From positions 124,001 to 188,000 of the forward strand of contig NZ_VJVZ01000009.1 of NCBI RefSeq assembly GCF_007097145.1: a stretch of 64,000 nt of DNA, given 5' to 3'. How positions within the stretch are numbered: the first letter of the stretch is position 1; the number at the start of each line of letters is the position of its first letter. This stretch comes from Flavobacterium zepuense (GTDB taxonomy: Bacteria; Bacteroidota; Bacteroidia; Flavobacteriales; Flavobacteriaceae). A program made the translations under genes and the position numbers. Shown piece after piece: positions 60,377 through 64,000 of this stretch. The notes under the pieces were generated by a model that worked only from the letters and a program-made list of their open reading frames with translations, made no database searches and was not told the origin of the DNA.

Positions 60377-61935
60377 GCCTCGGCAATGCCTTTCCATTTT
60401 TTTATAGATACCGTAAAAAAGTACATGTAGGCAAATACCAGTAGGATATTAAGTGCTACAATAAGCATAATGTAGTTTTCTAAGAATAGGTATACAGGGT
60501 TGTAAATAGTAACGTATCCTTCATCAACCGGGATTTGCTCATTAAACTCTTTAGATATATCAAAAACAATGGCGGCTATTACCGGTATAACTGCGGGCAG
60601 CAGCCATAGTAAATGGTTGATTATTATAGCCGATATACCCTTGCTTGCATTCTTTTTTGCAATGTATATAAAGTAGCATAGTAATAAAAGCACAATTACT
60701 ACCCATATAGTCAGGAAAAAGAACTCATCGTCTATCAGCATTACATTCCTGAAAAAAACATTGGTAATAAGTGCCGACACTACTCCTGTAATTATAGCGG
60801 TAACCCCAAAGCTTACCAAGGCTATAAGCCAATCCCTGCCCGATGTTACCCTGAATGAAAAGATTATAAGTGAAAGCCCAATGCTTAAATACAGTACAAC
60901 AATTAGTATTTCGGGTTGTAAAGGAGGGTTTGTCCATCCTTCAGAAATTTTAGAGTAAGCATATTCTAACTGATCTAAAGGAATATAGTATTTAGGGTCT
61001 ATTTCTTTTTTGCCATCAACAATACGCACAATGTTAGACTCGGCATCATACTTTAAGGTCAAATCGTATTCTGAAAGATCCTCATTTAGATCTGAATTTC
61101 TTTCGTAACGATAATCATACCCGTGTACCGGGGCATAATCATTTGCACCGATTACAAGGTACTTGTTAAAATCGGGGTAATTGTAAACATTATCCAGCCA
61201 TTGCTGCGGGGTTAGGTTCGCTTTTAAATTATGCTCTTTTGCAATTTGTAATAGCTGTTGCATAACATGGTTAACCGAATCTTTTTTGTTAGCAACAAGC
61301 CATTGCTGTACAGTAACCCTGTTAACTGAATCCTGTTCATGATCCTGTAGCGAAAATGAATATGTTTCCATATTAACCAAAGACCTAAACAGGTATTTTT
61401 TGCCTTTATACGTAAAATACTCGCGATGTATATTTTTTTCATTAATTATAGTGTCAGCTTCAAAATGCCAGGTATTATCGGCAAACATAGATGCCTTGCT
61501 TATAACATCGAGTCTTTTTAGCGCTTCGGCTTCTGTATAGTAGCCTTTCAGCCTTACTTCCTTACCGTATAAAAAGCTTACAGTATACAGGCAGTTAATA
61601 AGGCATATAACAAAGATGAGCAGCCATTCTTTATATAACGAGGCCTTTTGCTTTGGATAAAAGTATTTGTAAGCATTGTTCCTTAAGTAATATACCAGCC
61701 ATATGATAAACAATAGTAACGATAGTATAACGCTAAAAAAAGTTACAAAAGCAATGGTTTCATCAACATAATAGTCGGCTGATTTGTACTCTGTAAAATC
61801 TATAGCACCATAAATATATCCCCCAATAAAAAAGATAATATTTATTACTGTAGCTATTATAAGTGCAGTAACGATCCTTGTATTCCACAACAGCGGATGG
61901 TTAAGTAACAGGCGGTTTTGTATTTTGTTAAACAT
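60373..61935 (-). CDS. Multi-pass membrane protein with large extracytoplasmic domain, probable ABC partner
   Basis: 520 residues. Three N-terminal helices (about 23-47, 65-90, 108-126), a roughly 200-residue hydrophilic domain (about 130-335), then five helices (about 341-360, 370-395, 401-420, 429-452, 485-510). No known family recognised. It lies 15 bases after the ABC ATPase gene and is likely its membrane subunit. Function (export, or sensing at the inner membrane) is inference. Confidence 0.68.
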   Translation of the reverse strand: MFNKIQNRLLLNHPLLWNTRIVTALIIATVINIIFFIGGYIYGAIDFTEYKSADYYVDETIAFVTFFSVILSLLLFIIWLVYYLRNNAYKYFYPKQKASLYKEWLLIFVICLINCLYTVSFLYGKEVRLKGYYTEAEALKRLDVISKASMFADNTWHFEADTIINEKNIHREYFTYKGKKYLFRSLVNMETYSFSLQDHEQDSVNRVTVQQWLVANKKDSVNHVMQQLLQIAKEHNLKANLTPQQWLDNVYNYPDFNKYLVIGANDYAPVHGYDYRYERNSDLNEDLSEYDLTLKYDAESNIVRIVDGKKEIDPKYYIPLDQLEYAYSKISEGWTNPPLQPEILIVVLYLSIGLSLIIFSFRVTSGRDWLIALVSFGVTAIITGVVSALITNVFFRNVMLIDDEFFFLTIWVVIVLLLLCYFIYIAKKNASKGISAIIINHLLWLLPAVIPVIAAIVFDISKEFNEQIPVDEGYVTIYNPVYLFLENYIMLIVALNILLVFAYMYFFTVSIKKWKGIAEA

Positions 61936-61950
61936 AGTGTGTGGGGAAGG

Positions 61951-63093
61951 TTAGGACACAAAGAAACGTCTTGTAGAGTTAGAAATATCACGGAAGTAAG
62001 CCAACGGAACCTGCCTCTCTGTAACCAGTTGTAAGAAGCTGTGTACAGTAGTGGCATCATTAAACGTGGCAATATAGGTACCGCCGTTAAACTGTAATGA
62101 TACAAGCCCAAAATGGCTCAGGACGTCATTAAGCATGCTTTGCGACCACTCGCTTTCAAACTCTATAACGAGTTGCGTTTGTTGTGCTTCGGCATCGTAA
62201 AGGTTTTTTTGTACGCCATGTTTTAAAAAGATAACCTGATCGGAAGTTTTCTCTACCTCATACAATTGCTGCGAACTTAAGATGATGCCTAACGGACGAA
62301 AAGGCGATTTAGCAATGGCTCTGAAATCTTCCAGCACGGTTTGCTGTGCCAATATATCCAGGTTAGCGAGGGGTTCGTCTATCAATAATACCTTAGGCTT
62401 GCGAAGGAGCATACGCGCCAGCTCGAAACGCATTTTATAGCCTGATGAAAGGTCTTTCCACTTGTGTTGCCTGTATTTTCGCAGGCCGAGCCTTGCAATG
62501 GTAAGTTGCACAATAAGGTGGTTCTCATCCGGACTGTAACCGTACATGGCAGCCGTAAAAACCAAATTCTCAAACATAGAGCCGCGCCAGGTATCGGTAC
62601 GTTGGGGTATGTATACCAGTTTAGTACGCCGGTCGTACTTATCGTCATACTTAAAGTTATAGTTTAAATTGCCCGATGTAGCAAACAATTCGCCACACAG
62701 CAGGCGCAGCAGGGTAGTTTTGCCGTTGCCGTTTTCGCCTACAAGGCCTATAATATCGCCTTCAAACAGCTCTATATTTACAGGGCCTAAAGCAAAAGCA
62801 GCAGGGGAGTAGGCCTTTTTAAGGTCTATTGCCTCCAGTATTTTGTTCCTCTCGCCCAACGGTTTGGTTGATAAGTACGAGTAAAGATCGTCTAAAAGCG
62901 CATCAAGCTTTTGTTTAGTGTCGGCACTATTGGGCTTATCATCCAGCCAGTCTAAAAGATCGGCTGTTTTTTTGTAGAAATCAACCTGCCCGGTATCAAG
63001 CGTAAAATCAATTATACGTTTTACAACAAGTGCGTAGTCATCAAACTTAAGGAGTTCGCGTACTTCGTTAAACTGTTTTTTAAATTCGTTCAT
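61951..63093 (-). CDS. ABC transporter ATP-binding protein with extra N- and C-terminal domains
   Basis: 380 residues. About 80 helical residues precede the ATPase domain. Walker A GLVGENGNGKTTLL, signature LSSGYKMRFELARMLL (instead of LSGGQ) and Walker B VLLIDEPLANLD are visible, followed by an additional C-terminal ~100-residue domain (QLVIEFESEW onward). It probably energises the membrane protein downstream. The degenerate signature is notable. -7 box TACATTTG on minus at 63113-63120. Confidence 0.82.
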   Translation of the reverse strand: MNEFKKQFNEVRELLKFDDYALVVKRIIDFTLDTGQVDFYKKTADLLDWLDDKPNSADTKQKLDALLDDLYSYLSTKPLGERNKILEAIDLKKAYSPAAFALGPVNIELFEGDIIGLVGENGNGKTTLLRLLCGELFATSGNLNYNFKYDDKYDRRTKLVYIPQRTDTWRGSMFENLVFTAAMYGYSPDENHLIVQLTIARLGLRKYRQHKWKDLSSGYKMRFELARMLLRKPKVLLIDEPLANLDILAQQTVLEDFRAIAKSPFRPLGIILSSQQLYEVEKTSDQVIFLKHGVQKNLYDAEAQQTQLVIEFESEWSQSMLNDVLSHFGLVSLQFNGGTYIATFNDATTVHSFLQLVTERQVPLAYFRDISNSTRRFFVS

Positions 63094-63112
63094 TGGCTGT
63101 GGAGTAGGTTAT

Positions 63113-63120
63113 CAAATGTA
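63113..63120 (-). promoter_or_regulatory. -7 box for the ABC cassette
   Basis: TACATTTG on minus, 19 bases before the ATG at 63093. Confidence 0.45.
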
Positions 63121-63147
63121 TTAAAGAATAGTTAATAAAGGGCAAAA

Positions 63148-63174
63148 AAAAATCTTCCGGCCAGGAAGATTTTT
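63148..63174 (-). terminator. Terminator of the small lipoprotein gene
   Basis: AAAAATCTTCC (63148-63158) and GGAAGATTTTT (63164-63174), GGCCA loop. On minus it continues TTTGCC after the T-run. Confidence 0.85.
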
Positions 63175-63194
63175 GAATACTTTATTTGAGTAAT

Positions 63195-63611
63195 TTACGG
63201 TTGTGTTACAACTATAGTCCTTACAATAGGAGAAGCTTCTGTAGCAGTTATAAACCTAAGTTCATAAGTACCCGCCGCAGCTGCCTGAAAAGTGTACGGC
63301 TTGGTAACCATCGTGGTAACTTCATTACACTGGCAGCCCGTTTTATCTAACAATACAGCCACCTTTTTAGGAAAAGTAGTGTCTTCATTAAAGCTATTAA
63401 ACGTTTCGCAACTTGTCATAGTTTGAAAGCTAACATTTAATGTTATTGGTACACCAACTGCGGTAGAATCGGAGCCGGTAACATTTTGTGCTGCAGCATA
63501 ATATTGGGTAAAACAGTAACTTTCGTTTTCATCGCCATCAAGGCTACATGCTGTAACTACAGATACTGCTATCACTAATAGTGCGATAAATTTAAATTTA
63601 AAGGTCTTCAT
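63195..63611 (-). CDS. Small cysteine-containing lipoprotein of unknown function
   Basis: 138 residues. Lipobox Cys22 (VVTAC) followed by SLDGDE. The mature part has a beta-sandwich look (GVPITLNVSFQTMTSC, AAAGTYELRFITATE) and CQC plus two more cysteines. Own promoter (TAACTTTG, 63662-63669 on minus) and terminator, so it is separate from the ABC cassette. No family recognised. Confidence 0.72.
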   Translation of the reverse strand: MKTFKFKFIALLVIAVSVVTACSLDGDENESYCFTQYYAAAQNVTGSDSTAVGVPITLNVSFQTMTSCETFNSFNEDTTFPKKVAVLLDKTGCQCNEVTTMVTKPYTFQAAAAGTYELRFITATEASPIVRTIVVTQP

Positions 63612-63661
63612 AAAAAAGATTATTTTAGGTGTAGATGAAATTTACATCAAAAGGTTGCGTG

Positions 63662-63669
63662 CAAAGTTA
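63662..63669 (-). promoter_or_regulatory. -7 box for the small lipoprotein
   Basis: TAACTTTG on minus, matching TAnnTTTG, about 50 bases before the ATG at 63611. Confidence 0.4.
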
Positions 63670-63675
63670 ACTTTT

Positions 63676-63999
63676 TTATGAAAAAACTGCCACAGTAAAT
63701 CCGGCTGAATATTGTTTGCCTGGTTCCAGGAGTACAATTCCTTCTTTTTCAATGAGGTTGCCTAAGGATGTAGCCGCATCAGAATATCCCTGCCAAGGCT
63801 CTATGCATAAAAACGGTGCGTCTTGTTTTGTCCAGATACCCATATGCGGAAAATCGGGAAAGGACACCTTTATATAATCGCTGCCATTTTTTTGGATGGT
63901 TATGGCATCCGACTCCAATTGCTTAAAAATAAGCGCATCGTTTTTAAAAAGATCGTATGATAATGGCAGTATGCCATCCTGTGCAGGTAGCGTAACGGT
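63676..63999 (-). CDS. Aldose 1-epimerase family protein, C-terminal part
   Basis: The frame is open from the window edge to the stop at 63676, giving 108 residues; the start lies beyond the window. LPLSYDLFKNDALIFKQL, FPHMGIWTKQDAPFLCIEPWQG and EPGKQYSAGFTVAV match the end of galactose mutarotase-like proteins (the Glu in IEPWQG is in the usual catalytic region). Acts on sugar anomers in the cytoplasm or periplasm; specificity unknown. Confidence 0.8.
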   Translation of the reverse strand, partial: TVTLPAQDGILPLSYDLFKNDALIFKQLESDAITIQKNGSDYIKVSFPDFPHMGIWTKQDAPFLCIEPWQGYSDAATSLGNLIEKEGIVLLEPGKQYSAGFTVAVFS

Positions 64000-64000
64000 T

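Noticed and set aside
1..64000. CRISPR arrays, tRNA genes, insertion sequences or prophage
   Set aside because: No regularly spaced identical repeats, no tRNA cloverleaf and no transposase or phage protein were seen in the gaps or open frames.

Overview
The window is typical Bacteroidota DNA, most likely from a Flavobacteriaceae genome close to Flavobacterium. Evidence: three secreted proteins with type IX secretion (T9SS) C-terminal sorting domains, SusC/SusD pairs, lipoproteins with Asp-rich export signals after the lipobox cysteine, TAnnTTTG -7 boxes instead of sigma70 -10 boxes, weak or absent Shine-Dalgarno sites, and lineage markers such as a long NusB, a PUR-family protein and a DUF1573 lipoprotein. 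No tRNA, rRNA, CRISPR array, transposase or phage gene was seen.

Layout. 1-2.5 kb: end of an unknown gene, then a secreted GH30 glucanase with a ricin-type lectin. 2.7-13.2 kb: housekeeping genes (CsaA-like tRNA-binding protein, PUR-family protein, ABC exporter, leucine dehydrogenase, nusB-DUF1573-yajC, kdsA, YeeE/YedE sulfur transporter halves). 13.3-28.9 kb: a beta-glucan (laminarin-type) utilisation locus on the minus strand, reading susC, susD, a PKD surface lipoprotein, GH16, GH3, GH16. Its likely regulator, a Y_Y_Y/LuxR-type membrane protein, and a T9SS-exported tandem-repeat protein lie directly upstream. 29.4-42 kb: small secreted proteins, clpS-prmA, a porin, a class V aminotransferase, an acyltransferase, rhomboid, SIMPL, a class I aldolase, an SPFH protein and a candidate structured ncRNA. 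42-54.3 kb: two GH2 beta-galactosidases, a Na+/H+ antiporter, and a five-gene minus-strand run (yggS, exonuclease/GIY-YIG, ion channel, miaA, thioesterase). 54.3-64 kb: DUF1015, hydroxyacyl-CoA dehydrogenase, Gfo/Idh oxidoreductase, pcm, smpB, a histidine phosphatase, an ABC cassette and the end of an aldose epimerase.

The glucan locus forms a coherent pathway. SusD and the PKD lipoprotein bind glucan at the surface, lipid-anchored GH16 cuts beta-1,3 chains, SusC imports oligosaccharides, and GH16/GH3 finish the degradation. The GH30 enzyme could remove beta-1,6 branches.

Three signals stand out. First, an identical pair of direct repeats (TGTATAGG-nAA-TGTATAGG) occurs at almost the same distance upstream of susC and of the T9SS tandem-repeat gene, suggesting a two-promoter regulon. 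Second, a roughly 210-nt structured RNA with a pseudoknot and its own terminator (41154-41400, minus) matches no family I could recall. Third, two TetR-type palindromes lie in a gene-free stretch behind yajC. Several dispersed and heptamer-periodic repeats are also present, one of them inside the yggS coding sequence.
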